Source of the DNA: Varroa destructor
Lineage: Eukaryota > Arthropoda > Arachnida > Mesostigmata > Varroidae
Reading direction: 5' to 3'
NCBI RefSeq assembly: GCF_002443255.2
Contig: NW_019211456.1
Location: forward strand, 22,499,061-22,563,060
DNA length: 64,000 bases
Under the pieces are notes generated by a model that worked only from the letters and a program-made list of their open reading frames with translations, did no database searches and was not told where the DNA came from. This document shows, one piece after another, positions 27,334-38,461 of the stretch. Every line of letters begins with the position of its first letter. Within the stretch, counting starts at the first letter, position 1. The position numbers and the translations under genes were made by a program.

Positions 27334-27340
27334 TATAAAT
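27334..27340 (+). promoter_or_regulatory. TATA box upstream of the third KPVPVP copy
   Basis: TATAAAT lies about 92 bases upstream of the ancestral ATG at 27426. A TTCAACC initiator-like sequence about 35 bases downstream, near 27369, is compatible with arthropod spacing. Its survival suggests the copy may still be transcribed even though its reading frame is broken. Confidence 0.45.
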
Positions 27341-27425
27341 CCGAGCACGCGTGCGGCCAAAAAAGTACTTCAACCTCTTCAACAGACTTGGGCTAAAATT
27401 GTACACAGGCTAAGAAGCGACCAGA

Positions 27426-28118
27426 ATGTAGACGTCTGCTATTATGATCTTAACCAGCCTCGCTGTGCTGGGAAATGCTGGACACGCTGACTATGGGGGT
27501 AATCTTGGCAGTGGCGAAGGTGGTCTGGGTGATTATGGAGGCGGCTACGCAGAACTTGGCGGAGACAAGATAGGACCTGGTCCAGGTGGTAACCTCGGTG
27601 GATATAAAAATTAGGAGCACTACGCCCCGAAGGTGAACTACGTGGTGAAAACTATTCGGAAACCCGTGCCAGTACCGCATCCAGTGCCGAAGCCATACGT
27701 GGTCCCAGTACACAAACCGCTGCCTTTATACAAACCTATCCCTGTACCTAAGCCATATCCGGTGCCACACGTTATCCCACAGACGTACCCTGTGCATAAG
27801 GAGGTCCCAGTCCCCAAAGAGGTACCTGTGGCGGTTCCATATGAAGTGAAGAAGCCGTACCCTGTGCCTCATGTAGTTAACGTACCCAAGCCGTACGTTG
27901 TACACGTACCTAAGCCATACGTTGTCGAGCAGCCGTATAAGGTGCCACTCCACGTTAAGATTCCCCAGCCATATGTTGTTCCTGTCCACAAACCCTACCA
28001 AGTACCAGTAACGAAACCTTATCCCGTTGAAGTGCCCGTAGTCAAAGAAATTCCTGTTGCTATTAAGAAACCTGTGCCTATACCCATTCACCGTCATCAT
28101 GGACAGCACAAGGTTTAG
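27426..28118 (+). pseudogene. KPVPVP-repeat cuticle gene copy with broken 5' coding region but intact repeat domain
   Basis: From 27615 to the stop at 28116-28118 the frame is fully open. It matches the intact copy residue for residue (KVNYVVKTI, VPVPHPVPKPYVVPV, HKEVPVPKEVPV, VVKEIPVAIKKPVPI) at roughly 85% identity by eye, with almost no gaps. Upstream in the same frame lie a Gly-rich segment and the remains of a signal peptide, but TAG interrupts them at 27612-27614, just before EHYAPKV. In addition, the ATG that lines up with the intact gene's start (27426) is followed at once by TAG (27429). A second in-frame ATG at 27444 would give a truncated leader. The AG of TAG at 27612 could be a splice acceptor, but none of the upstream GT sites I checked gives a phase-correct, protein-preserving join. 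AATAAA at 28199-28204 is intact. The options are a recent pseudogene, use of an unseen upstream exon, stop-codon readthrough, or an assembly error. Confidence 0.7.
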
Positions 28119-28198
28119 GCGAGACTAAAAGCACCAACACGTTTAATGAAGATGGATCCGGGTATGCCTAACTTGTACATCCAACAATGTACATAAGC

Positions 28199-28204
28199 AA
28201 TAAA
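28199..28204 (+). promoter_or_regulatory. Poly(A) signal of the third KPVPVP copy
   Basis: AATAAA about 80 bases after the stop codon at 28118, the normal distance for a 3' end. Confidence 0.6.
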
Positions 28205-28320
28205 CATCTAGACTATGTCTAAAATGTATATTTTGTATTACTAATCAGGAACAACAAAAGTAGACAGTTGCTAATTCTTGACGCTATTGAAACTAACTAG
28301 CTAAATCAGTTAAGAATACC

Positions 28321-28543
28321 AGTAATTTTCTTTATATTGTAACCCAGCTTCCGCCCGATATTTAACTACTGAGAAAGAGATCATTACATAAGTCGTAAAG
28401 TCCAATGTTTTTATGCTTGCGTAGTATGCTCAGCAATTTTCTTGATATTGTAAGCGAGCTTTCGTCCAATATTTAACCACTGAGAAGGAGATCATTACAT
28501 TAAGTCGTAAAATCCAATGTTTTTATACTTGCGTAGCATGCTC
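28321..28543. repeat. Tandem duplication, two units of about 111-112 bp
   Basis: Unit 1 is 28321-28431 and unit 2 is 28432-28543. They agree over their whole length with about a dozen substitutions and one inserted T, roughly 88% identity by eye. It lies between the KPVPVP copy and the C18orf32-like gene. No coding content is seen. Confidence 0.85.
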
Positions 28544-28731
28544 ATCGTCTGTACATTAAGCTTCTTATGTAAATATGGACATTATAATACAATTGCCTCA
28601 TAATAAGAGTAAACATCTCGCGACAGAGTTGTATTAAAACTTAAAATCCACCTTAAAGCTTATGTCTTAAAATAAAATAGCAACGACAAGAACACAGATC
28701 AGATATAACATCGTCAATATAGTTTTGTTTC

Positions 28732-29855
28732 TTAGCTGCTGTTGTTCCTTTGTTCTTGGGCTCGGTCCTTGGTGGAATCTCCGCTCGATTTTTCTGCAAA
28801 TAGAACGAAAACACAAGTGATAAAAGACGTTTACTTCTGAACATGCCTTGGCTTCCAGTCACTCTGTATCTATGCTTTATAAGAACGCAGGTTAAAACAT
28901 GACGTCGGTGGGGCTCTACGCTAAAGATAATGCTGAGGCTTGTATTATGATTGTTTACTATTGCTTCAGTTATAATAAATTCTTGCTGCCTCAGAGTACC
29001 TTTAGATTACATTATTTTCGAAATGCTACGGCTTTTTCTCTAGCTCACAAAGATTAGATGGATAACTGACCTAATCAGACTTAAGATATCTTCTATATAT
29101 TATTCCTTAGGGACGTGTATAATTACCTATTTTGTGGGGCTAGACAAAAAGGGTATCATTATCAAACAAACCTGGGTCTCAAACATGTCTAACCGTTCTT
29201 GAGCGTTTAAATGTGCAGTGTAAGGAGCCACAGTAAAGTTTGGTGGTCAATGATTGGCATCATTAAACATTTTCTTTAATGAAAGGAATAATTATCTAGT
29301 AACGTCCAGAACAGCTTTCAACAACCGCTGCAAAACAATAATATACCAGTTCAATAAGACCTCGATACGACATAATGTATGAAGGTGCAATGCTATGCCA
29401 ATTTGCGCGAGGGACTTCCTTAAACTTACGCTTCCTATACAGCCTCACACGTCAGTCTGCAAAGTGACGATAGCGCGTAAATACTACACCTAAATACTTT
29501 TCCAACTTTCTATATTTAGCTGTATTCCTACGCCAGTTATATATATATATATGTTAAGTTATAAGCAATTCTTAACAGAGGTGCCGTTATGCCATTGCGT
29601 CACGTTGATAAATATGGGTGACAATGATGAACCTGGAGTATAGGCCAGAAAAGTGCACAGATACATGCAACGTATAATTTTAAGGCTTTTAGTATCATTA
29701 TTACCTTTAGATGTTTTTAAATTTGTTATAGGGCAGTTCGCCGTCAGGTCCAGGTTTCCTCCAAAGTTGAGTTTTTGGAGGTAAGGCTGAAGGAATTTCC
29801 ATAAAATAAGAATCACCGGAATAAGTGGTGCTAGGATACACGGTATGCAAACCAT
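28732..29855 (-). CDS. C18orf32: C18orf32/UPF0729-family small protein, 2 exons
   Basis: Exon 1 is 29705-29855. It starts MVCIPCILAPLI and continues with a hydrophobic segment and KFLQPYLQK, the hallmark N-terminus of the UPF0729/C18orf32 family (MVCIPC, membrane stretch, then a K/RFI/L-x-P motif). It ends AAAG|gtaata at phase 1. Exon 2, 28732-28793, follows a good acceptor (tctatttgcag) in the matching phase and adds a hydrophilic tail (EKSSGDSTKD, then AQEQRNNSS and a stop). The total is 70 residues, close to the 76 of the human protein. The intron is 911 bases. The protein is thought to be a small ER/lipid-droplet-associated membrane protein of poorly known function. The exon 2 choice rests on phase, splice site and length rather than strong similarity. 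It is divergent to RRP12 with about 0.8 kb between starts. Confidence 0.75.
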
Positions 29856-30668
29856 TTTGACTGATAATTCACGACTCTCCTATCAGATTCTCTTGCGGTG
29901 CGATGATTCACCAAGCAAATTTCGTCAACCCTCGGAGTCACGCGACAAGCTATGGCACGCAAGTCTAAAAAAATAAAGTGCTGTTTAATTGTATAAAATA
30001 CAGCACTGGCTTCTGGTAGTAGGCACTGATAAAAATGATCCTTGCTACCATTTTATAGTCGTTATAATCAGACACTGTTAAACGCAGACGCCTAGTTGAT
30101 CCAACAATGAGCAGCAGATGGCCGTCCTGAAAGATGATAAGATGAGAGGGAGATGGTACTTTGCGCCACCCGGAAGTTTCAGGCGGGGCCGATTCTTGCG
30201 TAGATCGAATAAAAACAATAATGAAAATTAAAGAAACTACAAACGCTTTTTTTTTTTTATAGACAGGTACTTGCACGAACATGATATAGCCGTTGTACTT
30301 CTGCATTGCAAAAAGTAATCCGAACGTATAGTAGATTACTACAATTTGGCGTGCTTCCGAGTGTACCGAGGCTTCTAATATTGCCTTAATCACTTTATTT
30401 GTTCTCGTAATAATGCGGACTATATAGCCAATAGACAGAAATTTTGCAGATAATAACACAAAATAATACTTCCAATAGCAAAAATACCCTGGGTATTTAA
30501 TAATGTTTAAATTTAATTAACACCCGCCACTCGACAGCGATGCTAGCGCCCTTCCAAAACACACGTTCTATTTACCTGGTCCTGCAGGCAGTCGAATAGC
30601 TTCACATGGTCAAAACTTTTATAAACTGGTAAAGTTATCCGGAGTGGCTTTTAGTGTGAAAAGGCATC
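29856..30668. other. Divergent intergenic region between C18orf32-like gene and RRP12
   Basis: About 0.8 kb separates the two start codons, so both promoters must lie here unless there are untranslated exons. The minus strand also has a 164-codon open frame at 29965-30459 with two hydrophobic stretches. I see no family signature in it and treat it as probably accidental. Confidence 0.5.
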
Positions 30669-33600
30669 ATGAAGATTGCCCGTAGTGGGTCAACTAAGGC
30701 AAAGAAAGGTGCCACATGGAAAAAAGGACAAGCCTGTAGTTCTAATCCGACGCGAAGAAAATTCCGTGATGCGGTGCGGACCGGCACATTTAAGAATGTG
30801 ATTAAAGGTTGAAACTTATGTAAACACATAAATTAGCATGCACTACTGTAGCCGACCCGTCATACTAATTATTGTTGTGCTCTGTTGGGTGCGTTTAGAT
30901 CAATAAATAGATGTGTACAACTTCTGTTAAAATGTAACCTCTATGAGGTACGGCCTCAGTTAAGCCTGTAGCTAGTAGGGTAGTTCAGAAATATACAAAA
31001 CAAAAGGATAAGCTCAATTATATATATAAGAAAAGTTTTGTATTATTCTATTATAATCTAGTACATGTACTCTGGTCATAAGAAGGATATCACATTTTGA
31101 ATTGAATGAGTACGTGATTAAATTGATCGAAATTATTCCAAAATATTAAGTATACCGAGTGCTCTTTTTAATTAACCCAGATACGTAATGGATTGCTGCA
31201 CGCAGGCCTGCTTTCCGTCAATGAATCTGAACACACGGGCCCTGCCTGACTGAAATTATAACTTCTCAGTCTTCTTAACATTAAAGCAATTTGTTTGAGC
31301 AGTATCTAACAATTTTTTTTTAAATAACAGCTAATACAAACATACGCTACTAGAATGTAAGCTCAATGTGATTAGAAAAAAAAACAAAAACAGGCGCAGT
31401 TCACGTTCTGTTGTAATAAGCAACCCCATTGTATATCTATTGTTGCATTTTTAAGGCGTCTGTTGGGGCATATCCGCGCTCAGCTTCTGATGTATGTGAA
31501 CTTTCGTTTCCAATAGAATTATAATAATACTGACATAATGGCGCTTTTAATTGTAACAGAACATGCGTATTCTGGATTCGTTTCGTTCGTAGTTCCCTAG
31601 TAATTAGTTGTAATGCGCATTGAAAATCGCTATAACTAACAATATATTTCTCTTCCAAATTCATTTTGCATTTTTCAGCGAATGGTATAGTGGTACTTGT
31701 ATTCTTCTGCTGACATTTTTTTCTGAAGCGTTTGAAAAGATGGAACCTTAGTACAAATGTGTAGTTCATAGTGTTTCGTCGTCTCATAAACGCGCCACAC
31801 ATCTACTGTAAATAACTCCTTTTTCAGTTTTTTACAAATTAACTAAACCAGTTCACAGTGAAATTATTTATTTTGAGTTTAATCCTCCCATTGGACCTAT
31901 CATTTATAAAGAACGAACAATATTTGCAATAAATATATTTCTTTCTTGTCGTGCCGTTAATTTTAGAGAGCGGCCTAACGTCTGCAGCTCTTAGTCAACA
32001 TGATAATAAATATGCCTCGTCGACTATGGACTCTCTTCTCCAAAGGACTATTGACCATCAAGACGCCACATTAGATCGGAGTGGATCGGGCAACGAGATG
32101 GAGGATGTCCGCTCCGTGGCGTCATCATGGGCAACTGATTTCTCTGCCTGCACAAATATGTCCTTCAATCGCCTCATGGTACGTTAACTATAAAGCTCGG
32201 TAAATAACACAACCTTTTGTCATCACCTCACAGGATTTACTTGTACCGACAACACCAGGAATGAAATAACCGGCACAAATACTATGCATTTAAAATGCTG
32301 TGTCTTTATTATCTGCCGACTTTTATTTATCTCATATAGACGAACTGGGATCCTTCGAGTGCACTTCACAAGGAAATGTTGGCTGTCTTAGCAGCAGTGA
32401 CAGAAGTAATCAAGGAAAAAGGCGGTCAAGAAACAGAAACGGAGTATTTTGCGGCATTTCTCACATCGCTAACGACCCTTGAGTCCGACCTAAGTATCAC
32501 AGCAGCGGTTGCACTCATCAACATGGTTATCAAACGAGTTCCACCATCTCTTCTCCGTCAAAGGTTCTCTGACATCTCACAGGTAAGTTTTCACACAGAT
32601 CAAATAGTGTTGCCGTTTATATACATTCATACTACACGCTCTATGGATTTACTGAAGTTCGTTTTTTGCCTATAAAAAATTGTGGATTAAATGACTTGGC
32701 TCATAAAAATGTTAAATCAAGTTCTGTGAAGTTTGTTCCGTGGAGTTTATCGGCAATGATCTATTATAACGAAACGTATAATAGTCTTTTCGAACTTAGA
32801 TATTCAATGGAGTTAACCTAAGTTTAGTGAACCTTTATGAATTATTTATTATTTTTTGTCAAGTTACCAGCAACACAACGTGCACGTGGTCAGTTACAGT
32901 GTCTTTATCAGAGTTTTATTCTACTCTATGCTTTTCTCGTTTGGTGATTCGAGGTGATATATTCGCTTTTAGCCCGTTTCGCGGAGTCTGACCACAACGC
33001 CGTTCTATGTAGTCTCCTGAATATAGCGTCGTTCGTCTGCAGACAACAGGATGCCTCTCGCTGGACGGTGGAGACAAGTTCTTTGAAAAAATCCGAAACC
33101 TGTCGACTCTTCAACGCCGTTCTGGCCTTTGTGACTCACGTGAAGCCGAAGGTGGATAAACAGCTTATTTCCGTCTCTGTCTTATAAAGGCTAAATTTAA
33201 AACTATTACCTGTACAGAACCTTCAAAATAATCTATAACAACAAAAGCATCTACTATCAGACACCATTTTTTAATTGTAGTTGTAAAAGTAGGAGACAAA
33301 TCGACAACACCAATTGTACACTGAAAGCACCAGTAACAATAAGACCCGCCAAACTTGTGTGGTGATTTCAGGTGAGGCGAGCAGCGCAAAAGAACGTCTG
33401 TGGCTTGATGCGTTCATCACCAGAACATCCGTCAACGATACTGTGCGGAGCCTATGTGAACGACCGCATGGAAGAATTCCGTCAGAATGGCAACACCGTG
33501 TCTCTACTACACCTCCTTACCTTTCTCTCATATAGCCTTCCCTTGTTACCATCAAAAAACATCAAGATCATAGCAGAAAACATCCTCAGGACGATGAAGC

Positions 33601-36600
33601 TGAACGATCCTCTCGTTATCGTACAAGGCTTGACGACATTCTCAAATATGTTCATGTACGAGACGACTCAGCTACTGATTCGACCGGATACAAATGCCAG
33701 GCTCATAAATGCTTTGTATGAAATGCAACCCGGAATCAACGATCCTCAGCCATGTACTGCTTGGCTTATGGCAATGCGTAGTGCTCTTGTACATCTGCAC
33801 AAGGGGGATGTATCGTTATTTTCTTTGAACGTCTGGAAGTTTATCCAGGTCGCCGTTAACGTGTTCTTGTGCGAAAACGAAACTGTTCATGCCGTCACGG
33901 AGAAAGTTATAATTGAGTTGCTGCAGTTATGCGGTCCAATTGGGGAGGAGATGAAGACACCTTTACCAGGTGGCATTCAAAGTACCTCCGCCGAAAAGAT
34001 TCTGACCGCTCTTGAGAGAACGCTCACATACCAGTTCCACTTGGCATGGCCCAACGTATTCGCTGTGTGGGGTGCTACCTTTTCTGCGCTTGCTAAAGTT
34101 CTACCCGATAGGCTTACAGCTAGTGTCTCCGTTTTGGCGGATCTTCGTGAATCGAACAACTTTGAGTACAGTATGCAGCTTGATCATGCAGTTGGTGCGG
34201 CTGTTCGAGCCCTCGGACCTAAACGTGTACTGGAACAGGTACCATTAAGGATTACGGGCGTGGAGGACGATCCTAACTTTCCACGAAGTTGGCTTTTGCC
34301 CGTACTGCGTGACAATATAAAAGAAACTGAACTAAAGTTCTTCATTGACTACTTCTTCCCCTTGACTGGTAATCTAAGTCGAGCAGAAAGCGCGGCCCAA
34401 CAGAATAAAAAGAAGCATATGGAGGTCGCGTATCGTGTTTTGGGTAACCAGGTGTGGTCTTTGCTGCCTGCATTTTGTGTGCGAACAACTGATGTGAGAG
34501 AAACTTATCCAAAGGTTGCACCAACTCTTGCTATACTGCTAACTGCCAGGCCTGACCGACGTCTTCCTATACTGTCGGCTTTACGGAAACTTATCACGAC
34601 AAGCACGACGCCAAGCGTCATCGGCACTACTGCTGATAGGTTCCTTCCCACGCTGTGTTCTCTCTACATTAAGAAAGCGGAAAGCGAAAGACTTGCCCTG
34701 TATGAAACGATTCGAGCTTTTGTCACAGTATCCGAGCAAGAGCTTTGTTGTACAATGTTTAACACAGCGATGGAAAAAATAGGAACGGTGCAAGGTGAAG
34801 ACGCTACATTTACCAATATGGCCTTTACGGACATAGCTCGGGCACTACTGCCTAAAGTTACAGAGGCTGAAGGACAAAAGTTGTACCAATATTGTGTCGC
34901 TAACTTGAAGAGCGGAGCCCGAACAGAACAGAAAAAAGCTTATCTGACCCTTGAAGACCTATTCCGCGCGGAATGCTGCCGCCGGATCGTTGAAGAAAAC
35001 CTCAACGATATTCAAAAGCTACTCGTTACATCTGTTTCAAAGGTTAGCGACCAATTTGTTGCTGTTATTATAGCAGCCATGACATTTAGTATCACCATAT
35101 GAGGAGAACAACTCTTAGTTTACATATAGTAAAAAGTAGTCGCAACCACGCTAGACGTCGTTCTAAATTGAAGAGATTGAAAAATCTAAGTAGTAGAACG
35201 AACTTAGATCGTAGTAGCAACAAAAGCACTTTTTATCTTTCTACTTTGGTGACTGCATCATTTTTTCCGGCAGAAGTAGAAGCAGAAAAAGAATTTAGGG
35301 ACCTTAACAAATTTTGTAGTAAATTTGTTTTCTTTTTATCTATTATCTTCATAAATGTATTAGGTGTCGAATGCGTCAAAGGCCCCTCGCCTCCGCTGTT
35401 TAAGAAGCGTCTTGGCAAGTCTGTCGTCACCAAACCAACAATTGGTCGTAGCTGTTATCCCTGAAGCAGTATTGTGCTGCCGAGATTCTGCCGCAAAGGT
35501 TAAACAAGCTGCTCTGGAGGTTGTCGTGGAATGCGCTGATGCTCTACAAAGGTTAGATATTTCTATAGAAGTGGTAAAGAAAGTTGCTTGACAGCATTTT
35601 GAGACATCGTGGCTAAGTTGACCCGGCAAGTTTTGAAGTAACCACAGTCTTTAACAGCAGATACTGTAACTGAATTTTAAGATGATAAAAACTGTCAAAA
35701 GGCTCAGTAATAACGCACTTGCCTCGCTTTAAACTGCTAACTGTTGGAATCATATTGGAATAACCACAAATGTGTGGGTGACTATCTTCCATGGACTGGA
35801 CGTGTTTATTTTTGTCGGGATAATTTTCAATACTTATTGGGTGTACGTGATTTATCTATAATATTCTCAGATGGAGCATCCCGAATGCGTTCAGCCAATA
35901 CATATCTCTGTTAATGGGGGGCTTGGCTGGATCGTCGACGTTAGTCTCCGCTTCTATAATTGCGATTAGCCACTGCCTCCGGCATTTCCGTGAGCAGCTT
36001 CAGGAGAGCGAAGATCTTCTAAAACAACTCATTGAAGCCATTTGCACCCTTGTCGTGTCACCTTCTCGAGAAATCGTTAAAGCTGCTCTTGATTTCATTA
36101 AAGGGATTTTCAGCCTCATTGAGATGGACCAACTTAATAAATTTTCCAATCTTATCGTAAGTAGATAAGTCGAGCTTATTTACTAATTAACTGCACGCTA
36201 AGAATAAAACGGTCGTTGTTAAAAATACCGTTTGACACCCAGTTTACCCTAATTGTATTTGATTGCTTTTGTGAATATTTCATTTTTTCCCATTACAGAT
36301 CTCACGTGTATGCGGTATGATAACGGATGACTGTGCTAGTCATTTCCGCTTAAAAATTAAGGGAATTCTGATTCGTTTTGTCCGCCGGTTGGGTTATGAC
36401 ATCGTGGCTTGTATGGTGCCCGAGTCCTATCAAAAGGTGCTCACGAACATTCGTAAATTGGAAAACCGCCGTCGAAAAATCAAGAGCATGACGAGTGGTT
36501 GCGGTGGAAGCGAGGAGAATGACGAAAATGCAGATGCGAAATCACAAAAAAGTCAACGCAGTCGAAAAGGAGATACTTTTGAACAGGTCCTTGGATCTGA

Positions 36601-37757
36601 CAGTGATGCAAACGATGAGGACGATAATGACGATGGAGAAAAGCGAACAGAGCAAGAACGTGGAAAGAAGGTTTGTCATTTGATCACGTAAACGAACACT
36701 GACGAAGAAGTTCTACCCTAACCTGACTAAGCTTGTGTGTAGGCTTACCTGTTCTATATTATACTGCCTGCTGTCACGTTTTGGCACTGTTTATAACAAG
36801 TATTATGCATTTAATTCGCGTATGTTATTCCAGGACCGCAGCGCCTGGTTAAAGGAAGGCGATGAAGAGATTGTTGATCTAATGGACCCATCGGCAATGA
36901 GGCATATTTCAACGACCGATCCTGCAAAATACAAGCAGAAGCTGGCTAAAAAACTCACTCCTAGGCAAGAAGCCGAGAAAGCCGGATTTAAGGTTTCTGA
37001 GGACGGCAAATTGCTTATCACCAAGGAAATGCTTGAAGAAGATAATCCTCGTAAGTACAAGCGACTCATTTGCCTGAATATGTGTTAGTATTGCCTAAGT
37101 GAAGAGTTGAATTCTGCCAGTCAGTACGTTTTTATCACAAAATTTATTTTTTTGTTTCTATCTGTGCGTGTCTGTATGGTAGGTGGTAAAAAGCGAGGCC
37201 GCGAGGCTGCTGAAGAAGACTCGGACTTAGAAGATATTGATGACCTGCTGGGAGCTATAAGCGGTTACGCTAAATCTTCAAGACCGAAGAGCGTTAACAG
37301 TGGTGTGAGTCTTAAGTCGACAAAACCTACGGGGAGCACAAAGCCGATTGGTTCCGAATATCGCGCAAAAAGAGCAATGGGCGATGTAAAATTAAAGGCT
37401 CAGAAATACGACCCGTACGCCTACATACCCATGAATAGGATGGCCCTCAACAGAAGGTTGGTTAAATGCATTAACAACTATATAACTGTATTTGCTGTAG
37501 CTGAATGCATAAAAACCATATTGCAGAGTTTTCGAAAGCACTGTAATAAAGTCGAACTGATCTACTATGAGTAAATTAATTACACAGATAAGTAATCTTA
37601 ACACAAATGAACACTTCCGTTTTCCCTTTTTTTGTTCTTTCATAGGAAACGTGCCAAAATGTCTGGTCAGTTTAGTAGCCTTGTCAAGGGTGCGGCAAAA
37701 GGAGCCCGAAAAGCGCGCAAACAACGGGCTAAGCAAGCGGTCTTTAAGAAGCGATAG
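30669..37757 (+). CDS. RRP12: RRP12-like ribosome biogenesis/export protein, complete, 11 exons
   Basis: Exons: 30669-30807, 31967-32178, 32340-32582, 32954-33151, 33372-35042, 35364-35551, 35895-36156, 36299-36670, 36834-37050, 37183-37456, 37646-37757. All have GT-AG borders and compatible phases and total 1295 residues, against 1297 in human. Exon 1 is short and isolated; it encodes the family's basic N-terminus ([11 protein letters not shown]). The N-terminal HEAT region has CTNMSF and VLAAVTEVI. The NUC173-type core is in the big exon 5 (YQFHLAW near residue 484, [12 protein letters not shown] near 567). The late part has [20 protein letters not shown], an acidic Ser/Asp tract, [20 protein letters not shown] and a basic tail [13 protein letters not shown]12 is a HEAT-repeat, RNA- and Ran-binding factor needed for maturation and nuclear export of pre-40S and pre-60S particles (family knowledge). 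The exon 1/2 join (AAAG|gttgaa to attttag|AG) is the least certain junction. Confidence 0.93.
30808..31966 (+). other. Intron 1 of RRP12, with an opposite-strand open frame
   Basis: This 1.16 kb intron carries a minus-strand open frame at 31437-31802 (121 codons) beginning with a real ATG and rich in Lys, Arg and Asn. I recognise no family and see no promoter, so it is noted only as a possible nested frame. The acceptor at 31965-31966 is preceded by a good pyrimidine tract. Confidence 0.4.
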
Positions 37758-37867
37758 ACTACTCACCAAACATGTCTACCTATTATTAACTTCCATTTTC
37801 AGCAACAAACAAACCAGAGGAAAAATAGTGTTGTCGAAACAACTATTTTATTGTACATTAAATATAC

Positions 37868-37873
37868 AATAAA
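37868..37873 (+). promoter_or_regulatory. Poly(A) signal of RRP12
   Basis: AATAAA about 110 bases after the RRP12 stop. A second AATAAA at about 38108 could give a longer 3' UTR running toward the convergent THG1 gene. Confidence 0.6.
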
Positions 37874-38375
37874 ATACATATGATGTTACTACCAACTGAT
37901 TTAGTTGCTTCCCTGAAATTAGCTGCAACTTATAATTTGCTTCAATTAAATCATTATCTTTAATTGTTAATTTGGCAATAATTTTCTGATGGTTAGTGTG
38001 AAGCGCTTTCGTTGTAGGAACATTCCTAAATTGTCAAATTACCAAATTATGAACATTTATCTCAATATTTTTTTACAAACTAATTATGCTATATATAAAT
38101 TGTCTACAATAAAATACAAATACATGTGAGATTAAGGACAGCTTACTTCAATATAAAACGCATTTAATGTAACGTTTCATTGCTTTTTTTTGTGTAAATC
38201 TCGTTCTAATTTGATACAGATTCAGTTGATTTGCAAAAACCTTTTGTTCCCTTATTTATCCTTCCTTACGCAAAGATCCTTGTCCATTATTCTCTTTCTG
38301 AATCCCACTATCTTTCTTGTACAAAACCTAAAACGACAAAAAACGACCACGAACTACCTCATTAAAAATGTTATC

Positions 38376-38386
38376 TTTAATTTAAT
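38376..38386 (-). promoter_or_regulatory. Probable variant poly(A) signals of THG1
   Basis: Two overlapping TTTAAT motifs on the plus strand read ATTAAA on the minus strand, about 80 bases beyond the THG1 stop codon. No exact AATAAA is seen closer. Confidence 0.4.
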
Positions 38387-38461
38387 TATACATCCATACC
38401 CTGTACACTGAAACACTCGACTTAGCTATCAGACTGCACCGTAATCATATACACCAATAAT

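Noticed and set aside
27290..27490. 66-codon frame upstream of the third KPVPVP copy as an alternative first exon
   Set aside because: It has no signal peptide, is in another frame, and contains no donor that would join 27615 in phase.
29965..30459. 164-codon minus-strand frame between C18orf32-like gene and RRP12
   Set aside because: There is no family signature, it lies in the shared upstream region, and its hydrophobic stretches are typical of AT-rich chance frames. Kept only as a note.
35099..35464. 121-codon basic frame between RRP12 exons 5 and 6
   Set aside because: It covers intron sequence and then runs over exon 6 in the wrong frame; the exon's true frame continues the RRP12 protein.
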